A stretch of DNA of 64,000 bases from Massiliimalia sp964370215 (GTDB taxonomy: Bacteria; Bacillota; Clostridia; Oscillospirales; Ruminococcaceae). The position numbers were made by a program, and so were the translations under genes. The notes under the pieces are model-generated. The model was not told the DNA's origin. It ran no database searches and worked only from the letters and a program-made list of their open reading frames with translations. The stretch is taken from contig CAYJIM010000004.1 of assembly GCA_964370215.1 (NCBI GenBank), forward strand, positions 1 to 64,000. Direction: 5' to 3'. How positions within the stretch are numbered: position 1 is the first letter of the stretch; each line of letters opens with the position of its first letter. Shown here one piece after another: positions 27,094 through 35,635 of this stretch.

Positions 27094-28509
27094 ATGAAGG
27101 TCATCCATGGGATCAAGCAGGCGTTTTGGCATAAAATGAAGGGGTGGTTTGACTGCCCATCCATGACAACAACGGCAGTTTTTGCCTTGTTTTTACCGAT
27201 CCTCGTGGATCAAGGATTCGTTGTTTTACTGAACTTATTGAATACGGCAATGATTAGTTCCTCCGGTGTGGAAGCGGTCAGTGCGGTCAATATGGTCGAC
27301 TCCATCAACTTATTTTTGATGAACGTCTTCATCGCGGTCGCAACGGGTGGGACGGTCATCATTGCCCAATACAAAGGGGCAGGGCATCCGGAAATGATTT
27401 CCAAAGCCACCGCACAGGCACTCACTGCAGTAACAGCATTGGGCCTTATACTGGGGGGCTTGATGATTGTATTTCATGGGCCGCTTCTGCAAGGCATGTT
27501 TGGCAAAGCGGATCCACTTGTCATGTCCTATGCCACCATTTACTTAATTGGCAGTTGTGCCACCTATCCTCTATTTGCACTCTACCAAATGGTCGTCGGT
27601 GCGTTGCGTGGTGTGGGGGACAGTAAAGCATCGCTTTTTCTGTCACTCATCCTCAATGGCAGTTACGTAATCCTTAATCTCGTTTTTGTGACGCTATTGC
27701 AATGGGGGATTTATGGGCTACTCATTTCTTTGGTTGTTTCCCGTTTACTGGGGGTTATTGTCGCCATTGTCTATATGATTCGTTACTGCGATCACCTATC
27801 TGTTAGCCCCAAAGACATCTTTACCATTGATATTGCTTTTCAAAAGAGAATTTTTTCCATCGGCGTGCCCTTTGCGGCAGAGCAGATGTTTTTCAATGGG
27901 GGCAAACTGCTCACCCAAATTTTTATCGTACAGCTCGGTACCCTTGCGTTGACTGTCAATGCCATTTCCGCCACATTTTTAGGATTGATGCAGGTTTCAG
28001 GTGCTGCCATGAGTTTGACTGTGATTACCATGGTAGGGCAGTGTGTCGGTAAAAAACGCATTGAAGATGCTAAAAAATTGACGGTTTCCGGTATGAAATT
28101 TGCCTCTGTAGCCATGCTGTTATGGTCGCTACTGGTTATGCTGTTTTTCATGCCCCTCCTGTCGTTATTTTCTCCACCTGAAGAAATTGTTTCCACCATT
28201 TTATTGCTGGTGACCATCAACGTGATTGTTGAACCGTTTGGGTGGTGCATTAGTTTTGTCTTGCCGGCAGCATTGCGTGCCGGTGGGGATGCCAAATTCA
28301 CCTCTATTGCCTCGATGTGCTCCATGTGGCTGTTGCGCGTGGTTTTGGGATATATGCTTGCCATTCCGTTGGGGTTTGGCATTGTAGGCGTATGGATTGC
28401 TATGTACTTTGAATGGTTCGTGCGTGGGACAATTTTCTTCATGCGATTTAAAGGTACAAAGTGGTACCAACACAAACTCATTGATGATGAAGTACAACCG
28501 ACAAAATGA
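27094..28509 (+). CDS. MATE-family multidrug/toxin exporter
   Basis: A 471-residue membrane protein with twelve hydrophobic helices in two similar halves, typical of MATE cation-coupled exporters. The N-half carries PILVDQGFVVLLNLLNTAMIS near 34 and the C-half VPFAAEQMFFNGGKLL near 262; QMVVGALRGVGDSK (about 167-180) and VLPAALRAGGDAKF (about 391-404) are the paired loop motifs. Substrate unknown. ATG 27094 is chosen because AGAGGTG lies just before it. It follows birA by 41 bases and precedes the diguanylate cyclase by 21, so the four genes from yfcE may be one transcript. Confidence 0.88.
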   Translation: MKVIHGIKQAFWHKMKGWFDCPSMTTTAVFALFLPILVDQGFVVLLNLLNTAMISSSGVEAVSAVNMVDSINLFLMNVFIAVATGGTVIIAQYKGAGHPEMISKATAQALTAVTALGLILGGLMIVFHGPLLQGMFGKADPLVMSYATIYLIGSCATYPLFALYQMVVGALRGVGDSKASLFLSLILNGSYVILNLVFVTLLQWGIYGLLISLVVSRLLGVIVAIVYMIRYCDHLSVSPKDIFTIDIAFQKRIFSIGVPFAAEQMFFNGGKLLTQIFIVQLGTLALTVNAISATFLGLMQVSGAAMSLTVITMVGQCVGKKRIEDAKKLTVSGMKFASVAMLLWSLLVMLFFMPLLSLFSPPEEIVSTILLLVTINVIVEPFGWCISFVLPAALRAGGDAKFTSIASMCSMWLLRVVLGYMLAIPLGFGIVGVWIAMYFEWFVRGTIFFMRFKGTKWYQHKLIDDEVQPTK

Positions 28510-28530
28510 TAGAAAGTTTAGGTGATTATT

Positions 28531-31044
28531 ATGGTGCAACAGCCAACGGAACAGGCTGCATTGGCATTTGTAGATCGTTTGATTGAAGATTGTATCATTC
28601 ATCAGGATATGGTTACCTTGTTAAAAAGAAGCCACCCCAAGGCCACGTGGTTTTTACCCGGCAGTGGTGCCATGGAAGGAATTGCGACAACGGGACAATT
28701 CTTTCTAGAGGTCTACCTACAACCAAACAATTACGGCATTGCAAAGCAGGATTATAGAGCAACCAAGCTACCGGGAGGAGACTATCTGGTGGAAGGGGTC
28801 TTACTGTTGACAAGAGCGCAGGATGTTGCCGGTAAAACGGTTTTAGTTTTGCGATTTTCGCTCGTTTGCTGTTATGAAGAAGGCGAATTTTTACTTTATC
28901 ATCTGCATTTGTCGTTGCCAGAAGAGGGTCAAGCGGATAGCAAAGAGCATCTACATCATCAGTTCGCTGAATTGAAGCGGGCGGATATGATGTTGAAAGA
29001 GTTGGAAAAATCGGTGTCGCTTGCGTTGTTACAATGCAAAAACAACGATCACTTTTCCTTTGTCTCAGAACCACAGGGCCTTGCGAAAATGCTGGGGTAT
29101 CCAAGTCAAGAAAGTTTGCAAAACATTGATTATCATACCCTTGTACATCCGGAGGATCTGGAAGGATTTGACGAGAAACTCACCGCACAATTGCAACAGG
29201 GGAACACCTTTTCATTGGAATACCGATTGCTACATCGCAATGGCCATGCGATATGGGTGCTGGACACCGGTGTTGTTATCAAGGATGGGGATGGTGAAGA
29301 ACATATTCAGAGTATGGTCTTAGAAACCACCGAACAGAAAAAGCAGCAGGAAGCGTTGCGGATGAGCGAAGAGCGGTACCAAATCGCGATGTCTCAGTCA
29401 GAATTGATCATGTTTGAGTATGATGTGCAGACCAATGAACTAAAATTATTTAAAAATATTTTAGAACAATATGGTTTGCCATCGAACGAAACGGTGACAC
29501 CGGAAGATATTGTCTCAAAAGGCATTGTCCACAAAGATAGTAAAGAGGCCTATTTGCAGATGTTTCAAACAGTGCGAGATGGGGCGAAATCGGCCGGTTG
29601 TCGTGCCATTGCCCGTCACGCGGACGGCACGCTGCATCACTATGAATACAGTTCAACAACCATCTATTCTGATGAACAAATACCGGTACGTGCCATCGGT
29701 GTGCGCAGGGACATCGGGGAGATGTTGAAACTGCAAGAGGAAAACGAGTTTGCACGCAGTTTAACCTCCGACTTGGAACTGCTTTGTGAGGTCAATTTGA
29801 CGGCCAGAAGCCTTGTGTATTTGGATCCAAAGCATGAACAGATACTCACCAAAGAGCAGCTCCTCAGCTATGAGCAGTTTGTTGAACAGTTTGTTAGCAC
29901 CCTGGTGCACAAAGAGGATCGCGCCGTGATTGAGGGGAAAGCACATCCGCTGTATCTGGCGACGAGTTTTCAACAGGGGATTACGCTATTGCAGGTGCAA
30001 GGGAGGCTTTTTACGGATAAAGAACCTCGTTGGCATGAACTGTCCATTTATCTGATTGAACGACAACCAACCGGTCAATTGTGGTTGCGGATCTATGTAC
30101 GTGACATTCATGAGGATAAAGTGTTGGAATTGGAGGAACAATACCAGCGAGAACTATACAAAGAAATTCTTTCCAAGCAAGCAGTCAGTTCTTATGAAGT
30201 CAATGTCACAAGAGATTACCTTATTCGTCGGGAAAACCTTTCTCTTTCGGAAGAGCAGTTGCGAAAGCTCGATAGTTTTTCGAAGATTATCGCAAACTTT
30301 GCGGAAAGTGACATCTTTATCGACGATCGTGCACGGTTCTTGCAGACCATCAATCGAGAGCATTTGTTAGAATTGTTCGAGCAGGGAAAGCGAGAGGCGA
30401 GTTGCACCTACCGTGCCGACCATGGCCATGACACACTGCGTTGGTGGAGCATCAAAGTCACCATGTACAAACAGCCGCATAGCAGAGACATTTGTGCATT
30501 GGCTTACGTAGAGGATATTCATGAGCAAAAATTGAAGGAATTGGCGTTGCAATATGATGCTGATCACGATCGTATGACAGGGCTTTACAATAAAATTGCC
30601 ATCGAAGGGTTTATGCGTGGCATCTTGGATGAGGCAACCCATGGGGATGGTGAATACGCACTTTTCTTCATCGATCTAGATAACTTCAAGCAGATTAACG
30701 ACACCTTTGGTCATCAATATGGGGATGACGTGCTGATTGAATCTGCACAAAAAATTCAATCCGCTTTTCGTACCAAAGACTATGTTGGGCGATTGGGTGG
30801 CGATGAATTCTGCGCGTTGACAAAGGGTATGGAACGGCAGAGTGATCTTGCCTCTAAGGCGATGCACCTGTGTCGGGAGCTACACCATACCTATACAAAA
30901 GGGGAAGTGTCGGTAACGGTATCGGCAAGCATCGGGGTGGTATTGGTGAAAAAAGGGGAATCCTTTGACACCCTCTTTGCCCGTGCCGATGAAGCGATGT
31001 ATCGTGTCAAGAAGAACGGAAAAGATCATTTTGTCATTGAATAA
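28531..31044 (+). CDS. Multi-sensor diguanylate cyclase (NTF2-like, PAS, GGDEF)
   Basis: An 837-residue soluble signalling protein. Residues 1-140 resemble SnoaL/NTF2-like domains found on clostridial signalling proteins. PAS-type folds follow at about 165-270 (with LQNIDYHTLVHPEDLEGFDEKL) and 280-400. A less clear sensor-like region spans 400-660, and the GGDEF domain occupies the C-terminus. The signature GGDEF is intact at 756-760, and an inhibitory RxxD site (RTKD, 747-750) lies the standard five residues upstream. It should make cyclic di-GMP from two GTP and be product-inhibited. No EAL or HD-GYP domain and no transmembrane helix, so it reads an internal signal. AGGTGA lies before the ATG. 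Ends at the terminator 31046-31083. Confidence 0.88.
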   Translation: MVQQPTEQAALAFVDRLIEDCIIHQDMVTLLKRSHPKATWFLPGSGAMEGIATTGQFFLEVYLQPNNYGIAKQDYRATKLPGGDYLVEGVLLLTRAQDVAGKTVLVLRFSLVCCYEEGEFLLYHLHLSLPEEGQADSKEHLHHQFAELKRADMMLKELEKSVSLALLQCKNNDHFSFVSEPQGLAKMLGYPSQESLQNIDYHTLVHPEDLEGFDEKLTAQLQQGNTFSLEYRLLHRNGHAIWVLDTGVVIKDGDGEEHIQSMVLETTEQKKQQEALRMSEERYQIAMSQSELIMFEYDVQTNELKLFKNILEQYGLPSNETVTPEDIVSKGIVHKDSKEAYLQMFQTVRDGAKSAGCRAIARHADGTLHHYEYSSTTIYSDEQIPVRAIGVRRDIGEMLKLQEENEFARSLTSDLELLCEVNLTARSLVYLDPKHEQILTKEQLLSYEQFVEQFVSTLVHKEDRAVIEGKAHPLYLATSFQQGITLLQVQGRLFTDKEPRWHELSIYLIERQPTGQLWLRIYVRDIHEDKVLELEEQYQRELYKEILSKQAVSSYEVNVTRDYLIRRENLSLSEEQLRKLDSFSKIIANFAESDIFIDDRARFLQTINREHLLELFEQGKREASCTYRADHGHDTLRWWSIKVTMYKQPHSRDICALAYVEDIHEQKLKELALQYDADHDRMTGLYNKIAIEGFMRGILDEATHGDGEYALFFIDLDNFKQINDTFGHQYGDDVLIESAQKIQSAFRTKDYVGRLGGDEFCALTKGMERQSDLASKAMHLCRELHHTYTKGEVSVTVSASIGVVLVKKGESFDTLFARADEAMYRVKKNGKDHFVIE

Positions 31045-31045
31045 C

Positions 31046-31083
31046 AAAAACAGCGTAGTGTAATGAAGCACTACGCTGTTTTT
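31046..31083. terminator. Bidirectional intrinsic terminator
   Basis: A perfect 15-bp stem (AAAAACAGCGTAGTG and its complement) with a short loop, flanked by A- and T-runs, between the convergent diguanylate cyclase and acyl-CoA synthetase fusion genes. Confidence 0.93.
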
Positions 31084-31087
31084 TCGA

Positions 31088-33625
31088 TTATGCTGTTTCG
31101 ATGGAATCGGCACCCTGCAAATTCAAATCAATGACCGCTTGTTCACGCATTTTGTATTTCAAAATTTTCCCTGCGGCATTCATTGGGAACTGATCAACAA
31201 AGGCAACATAGCGAGGTGTTTTGTGCTTTGCCATGTGATCCAACACAAAGGTTTTGACCTCTTCTTCCGTCAACGTTTCCTCCGGTTTGACGATGACACA
31301 AGCCATGATCTCTTCACCGTAGGCTTTACTAGGTACGCCGATGACCTGTACATCCTGTACTTTTGGGTGGGTATAGATGAAATCTTCAATCTCTTTCGGG
31401 TAAATGTTCTCCCCACCACGAATAATCATATCCTTGATGCGTCCGGTGATTTTATAATACCCCTTTTCGGTACGGCGCGCAAGGTCGCCGGTATGGAGCC
31501 AACCTTCTTTGTCAATGGCAGCGGCAGTGGCCGTTGGCATTTTATAATAGCCTTTCATGATGTTGTAGCCCCTTGCTACAAACTCGCCATCCACATTGTC
31601 AGGCAGCTCTTCGCCTGTTTCAGGATCCACGACTTTGCACTCCACCCCGAAAATCGCACCGCCAACGGTGTTGACGCGATCCTCCAAAGAATCGGTGGTA
31701 CTGCTCATGGTGCAACCGGGGGAAGCCTCGGTTTGGCCATAGGTGATACAAATTTCGTTCATGTTCATCTTATCAACCACATCCTGCATCACCTTGACAG
31801 GGCAAGGACTACCGGCCATAATGCCGGTACGCATATGGCTAAAGTCGGTTTTTTCAAAATCTTCATGGGAGAGCATGGCGATAAACATAGTCGGTACCCC
31901 ATGAAATGCCGTAATTTGTTGGGTATTGATGCAGTCAAGCCCTAGTTTTGGCGAGAATGCCGGAATGGGGAACATGCTTGACCCGTGGGTCATACAAGCA
32001 GTCATGGCAAGAACCATGCCAAAACAATGGAACATCGGTACTTGAATCATCATGCGATCGGCGGTGGACAGATCCATACAATCGCCAATGGCTTTCCCAT
32101 TGTTGATGACATTGTAATGGGTGAGCATAACCCCTTTGGGAAAGCCTGTGGTGCCCGAGGTATACTGCATGTTGCAGACATCATGTGGATGCAGGTTGGA
32201 GGCACGACGCACAACCTCTTCCATCGGCACTTGATCGGCACGATCCAGCACTTGGATAAAAGTAGAACAGCCTGTTTGTACCGAGTCGATGGTGATGACA
32301 TTGCGTAAAAACGGCAGTCGTTTGGCATAAAGCGGTTGTCCCGAAACAGTTTCTTCCAATTCAGGGCAGAGTTCTTTGATGATGCCGACATAGTCGGAAT
32401 CACGATACCCATCGATCATGACAAGGGTATGGGTATCGGATTGACGCAAGAGATATTCCGCCTCATGAATTTTGTAAGCGGTGTTGACGGTCACTAGTAC
32501 CGCCCCGATCTTGGTCGCTGCCCAGAAGGTCAAGAACCATTCCGGCACATTGGTTGCCCAAATGGCGACATGGTCACCGGGACGCACCCCCATAGCGATC
32601 AAACCACGTGCAAATTGATCCACTTCATTGGAAAATTCAGTGTAGGTGCGTTGGTAATCGGTGGTGGTGTAAAAAAATGCCGGTTGATCTGGAAATTCTT
32701 GTACCATACGATCAAGCAGTTGTGGGAAGGTCAGTTCGATCAAGCGCTCTTTTGGCCAGATGTAGTGACCGGTTTTTGCATGGTTTTGTTGCAATCTGGT
32801 ATGCTGTTGATGCGCCGGTAAAAAGCGTGCCATGTAGTTTGCAAAATGTGGAAAGACAATGCCGGCATCCTCCAGTTCTGGGGAATACTGGCGCAACCAT
32901 TCCAATGTCAAATAACCATCATAATTGATGGAACTGAGTGCCTGCATCATCCCATCAATCGGCAAATCCCCTTCGCCGAGCATACGGTAACAGGTCGCAC
33001 CATCCACCAACACAGAATCCTTTAAATGCACATACTTGATGTAGGCACCCAAATTTTGCACCGTCTCTTCCGGACTTTCATCTGCATAACGGTAAGGGTG
33101 ATGAATATCCCAAAGTGCCCCGATTGACTCACTGTGCACCTCACTCAACACGGCATGCAGACGTTTGGTGTCGGCATACACCCCATTGGTTTCAAGTAGT
33201 AGCGTAACGCCTCGCTCCTTGGCGTATGGCAGTAGTGTTTGTAACGCTTTGATAACAACGGTGTCGTCTATCGCGTCGGTATACAACGCATTGCGTTCAC
33301 CAAGCAGGCGTACAAACGGTGCACCGACCGCCTTGGCCATATCGCAGTAGGCACGTGCGGTATCTAAAATAGAGGGATTTTCTTCGGTTTTACCCAACAC
33401 ACAGTCAGTAGAAATACAGGAAATGGTGAGTTTCTTTTTTTGTAACAGCTGTTTGGTGCTTTCTAAATGTTCAGGAAGAAAGGGTTTTGCGTGTAGGGAA
33501 AATAGGGTATTGTCCCCACCGCGTAGTTCAATTCCGGCAAAACCAAAATCAGTTGCCATAGAATAGACTTCAGCCCAGTCAAAATCAGGACATCCTAGTG
33601 TCGAAAAAGAAAGTTTCATGGTCAT
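31088..33625 (-). CDS. Fusion of xylose-isomerase-like TIM barrel and AMP-forming acyl-CoA synthetase
   Basis: An 845-residue protein with two enzyme domains. Residues 1 to about 255 form a sugar-phosphate isomerase/epimerase-like TIM barrel (AP endonuclease family 2): FGFAGIELRG near 27, LLLETNGVYAD near 140, ALWDIHHPYRY near 168 and YVHLKDS near 192 provide metal-site residues. From about 300 an AMP-binding synthetase begins with the ATP loop YTSGTTGFPKG near 490, TYGQTEASPG near 605, GWLHTGDLA near 694, and GRIKDMIIRGGENIYPKEIE and the catalytic lysine in NAAGKILKYKM near the end. It should activate a carboxylic acid to its CoA ester, with the barrel perhaps preparing the acid. The substrate is unknown. 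The start may be the second ATG two codons later. Confidence 0.82.
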   Translation of the reverse strand: MTMKLSFSTLGCPDFDWAEVYSMATDFGFAGIELRGGDNTLFSLHAKPFLPEHLESTKQLLQKKKLTISCISTDCVLGKTEENPSILDTARAYCDMAKAVGAPFVRLLGERNALYTDAIDDTVVIKALQTLLPYAKERGVTLLLETNGVYADTKRLHAVLSEVHSESIGALWDIHHPYRYADESPEETVQNLGAYIKYVHLKDSVLVDGATCYRMLGEGDLPIDGMMQALSSINYDGYLTLEWLRQYSPELEDAGIVFPHFANYMARFLPAHQQHTRLQQNHAKTGHYIWPKERLIELTFPQLLDRMVQEFPDQPAFFYTTTDYQRTYTEFSNEVDQFARGLIAMGVRPGDHVAIWATNVPEWFLTFWAATKIGAVLVTVNTAYKIHEAEYLLRQSDTHTLVMIDGYRDSDYVGIIKELCPELEETVSGQPLYAKRLPFLRNVITIDSVQTGCSTFIQVLDRADQVPMEEVVRRASNLHPHDVCNMQYTSGTTGFPKGVMLTHYNVINNGKAIGDCMDLSTADRMMIQVPMFHCFGMVLAMTACMTHGSSMFPIPAFSPKLGLDCINTQQITAFHGVPTMFIAMLSHEDFEKTDFSHMRTGIMAGSPCPVKVMQDVVDKMNMNEICITYGQTEASPGCTMSSTTDSLEDRVNTVGGAIFGVECKVVDPETGEELPDNVDGEFVARGYNIMKGYYKMPTATAAAIDKEGWLHTGDLARRTEKGYYKITGRIKDMIIRGGENIYPKEIEDFIYTHPKVQDVQVIGVPSKAYGEEIMACVIVKPEETLTEEEVKTFVLDHMAKHKTPRYVAFVDQFPMNAAGKILKYKMREQAVIDLNLQGADSIETA

Positions 33626-33641
33626 TGCACTCCTTTTGGTA

Positions 33642-33661
33642 GGGCAGAACAGATCCTGCCC
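33642..33661 (-). promoter_or_regulatory. Leader hairpin before the fusion gene
   Basis: On the minus strand GGGCAG and CTGCCC pair across an eight-base loop, within the 5' leader and just before the AGGAG ribosome binding site. It may protect the short leader RNA or affect translation. Confidence 0.45.
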
Positions 33662-33666
33662 AATAA

Positions 33667-33704
33667 TTATGGTAATTCTACCATAAAATAGGTGTGCTCG
33701 TCAA
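33667..33704 (-). promoter_or_regulatory. Promoter with perfect operator-like palindrome for the fusion gene
   Basis: On the minus strand TTGACG-N18-TAGAAT is a sigma-A promoter. A perfect palindrome, TTATGGTA-N4-TACCATAA (33667-33686), overlaps the -10 and the likely transcript start. A repressor bound here would block polymerase. No regulator gene adjoins it. Confidence 0.62.
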
Positions 33705-33765
33705 GGCTATTTTATAAAGTTTGTACATTTAACAGTGTGATTACTATTACTTTTTAGACAAAAAG

Positions 33766-33799
33766 AAACCTGCCGATGAAAAAAGCAATCGGCAGGTTT
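33766..33799 (-). terminator. Intrinsic terminator after amt
   Basis: A 12-bp stem (AAACCTGCCGAT and its complement) with a ten-base loop. On the minus strand it is followed by a T-rich stretch. Confidence 0.85.
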
Positions 33800-33858
33800 G
33801 TAAAAAATCCGGGAATCAAACGAAAAGATCATACAATTTGAATATCGTAAGGTGTCGT

Positions 33859-35550
33859 TTACTCTTCATCTTGTAGTGCGTCATAGCCTTCTTCGCCGGT
33901 TCTTACCTTAACAACATTTTCGACATCGTAGATGAACAATTTCCCATCACCGATTTGGCCGGTATACAGCGCTTTGGTAACGGTGTCGATCAACAAGTCG
34001 AGCGGGATTTTACAGATGACCACTTCTACTTTAATTTTCGGTAGCAGGGTCGATTCTACTTGGATCCCACGGTAGTAGTTCGGGGCACCTTTTTGCATAC
34101 CACATCCCAATACTTGGGTGACGGTCATACCGGTGATGCCAATATTTTCAAGTGCGGTTTTGAGCACTTCAAAACGACTTTGTTTGGTGAGGATGACAAC
34201 TTTGGTCATTTTTGCATCAGGATGAGCAGTGTTGACAACAGGAACTGCTTTTTCAACCGAGGCAACCATTTCGGATTTTTTCTCGGTATGATGGAAATCA
34301 GTACCCATTGGTTGTGGCATAAAGTCAGCGTAACTGCTGTTCAAGCCATGTTCTTCAATGTCAAGCCCTTTGCGTTCTTCTTCTTCGGTAACGCGAAGAC
34401 CAACGGTGTGTTTGATAACCAAGAATACAATGGCCATGACAACGCCAACCCAAGCAGCAACGGAAACGACGCCCAAAGTTTGCACCAAGAGGTATTGTAC
34501 ACCACCACCGTACAAAAGGCCACCTTCCATTGCAAAGACGCCTGTTAAGATGGTACCGGCAGCACCGGACATCCCATGAACACCGACTGCTCCGACAGGG
34601 TCGTCGATTTTCAATACTTTTTCAATAAATTCAATGCCAAAAACGACAACGAAAGCAGCGATCAAACCGATGAAGAAAGCCCCTTCATTAGAAACTTGGT
34701 CACAACCTGCGGTGATGGCAACAAGACCGGCAAGGGCGCCGTTTAATGTCATCGAAACGTCAGGTTTTTTGTAGCGGATCCAAGTGATGATCATAACAGC
34801 AACTGCGGCAGTAGCAGCAGCTAAGTTTGTGGTGACAAAGATATTTGCAGCTGCAGAAATGGAGCCGTCACCGGTCATTGACACGGTGGAACCACCGTTG
34901 AAACCAAACCAGCAGAACCAGAGGATGAATACACCCAAAGCCCCCAAAGTCAAGCTGTGACCCGGAATTGCTCTTGCTTTACCGGATTTGGAGTATTTGC
35001 CGATACGAGGGCCTAAGATTTTTGCCCCGACAAGTGCTGCAACCCCACCGACCATATGTACTGCGGTCGAACCTGCAAAGTCGTGGAAACCGAGTTGTGA
35101 GAGCCAACCACCACCCCAGATCCAGTGACCGGAGATTGGATAAACCACGGCACTCAAAATCAAGCTATAGATGAGGTAGGAGGAGAATTTGGTTCTTTCT
35201 GCCATTGCACCGGAAACAATGGTGGCCGCTGTGGCACAGAACACTGTTTGGAAGATGACAAAAGCTGAGAGGGGAACTGTTTCAGAGAATACATTGCTGT
35301 AATCCCCTTGAATCAAAAAGTCAATCCCACCGACAATTGGATTGTCAGTGCCGAACATTAAGCCAAAGCCAATGAGCCAGAAGAACAAACTACCGACTGA
35401 GAAGTCCATCAAGTTTTTCATGATGATGTTGCCGGCATTTTTTGCGCGGGTAAACCCCGTTTCGACCATTGCAAACCCTGCCTGCATAAAGAAGACAAGA
35501 GCCGCCCCGAGTAGGATCCATATGGTATCCACTGCTGATAAAATTTCCAT
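33859..35550 (-). CDS. amt: Ammonium transporter fused to a P-II regulatory domain
   Basis: A 563-residue protein. Residues 1 to about 400 are an Amt channel with eleven transmembrane helices; the conserved histidine pair lies in AVHMVGG and VGVHGMSG, and the phenylalanine gate region in FVIFQTVFCATAATIVSGAMAER. A polar linker of about 45 residues leads to a complete P-II domain (448-563) containing a T-loop region (GCGMQKGAPNYYRGIQVE) and GDGKLFIYDVE. P-II proteins sense ATP/ADP and 2-oxoglutarate and plug Amt channels, so the fusion places the gate on the channel itself. The uridylylatable T-loop tyrosine is not clearly conserved. It follows glnA, separated by a 24-bp hairpin. Confidence 0.93.
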   Translation of the reverse strand: MEILSAVDTIWILLGAALVFFMQAGFAMVETGFTRAKNAGNIIMKNLMDFSVGSLFFWLIGFGLMFGTDNPIVGGIDFLIQGDYSNVFSETVPLSAFVIFQTVFCATAATIVSGAMAERTKFSSYLIYSLILSAVVYPISGHWIWGGGWLSQLGFHDFAGSTAVHMVGGVAALVGAKILGPRIGKYSKSGKARAIPGHSLTLGALGVFILWFCWFGFNGGSTVSMTGDGSISAAANIFVTTNLAAATAAVAVMIITWIRYKKPDVSMTLNGALAGLVAITAGCDQVSNEGAFFIGLIAAFVVVFGIEFIEKVLKIDDPVGAVGVHGMSGAAGTILTGVFAMEGGLLYGGGVQYLLVQTLGVVSVAAWVGVVMAIVFLVIKHTVGLRVTEEEERKGLDIEEHGLNSSYADFMPQPMGTDFHHTEKKSEMVASVEKAVPVVNTAHPDAKMTKVVILTKQSRFEVLKTALENIGITGMTVTQVLGCGMQKGAPNYYRGIQVESTLLPKIKVEVVICKIPLDLLIDTVTKALYTGQIGDGKLFIYDVENVVKVRTGEEGYDALQDEE

Positions 35551-35574
35551 GTTACACGCATCCTTTCATATTTA

Positions 35575-35623
35575 AAAGGGGTGTATGTTTAAGAAGAACT
35601 TCTTCTTAAACATACACCCCTTT
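35575..35623 (-). terminator. 24-bp perfect hairpin between glnA and amt
   Basis: Two perfectly complementary 24-base arms (35575-35598 and 35600-35623) separated by one base; the innermost pairs AAGAAGAA/TTCTTCTT open to form the loop. On the minus strand the 3' arm ends in CCCCTTTT, so it can terminate glnA transcripts. The amt ribosome binding site follows directly, so partial readthrough could set the glnA:amt ratio. It may also be an RNase processing or stabilising element. Confidence 0.75.
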
Positions 35624-35635
35624 GTGTACCGTTAT

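Noticed and set aside
31088..33625. Fusion protein being an assembly artefact
   Set aside because: The frame is continuous, the linker is clean, codon use is uniform, and one promoter with one ribosome binding site precedes the first domain only.
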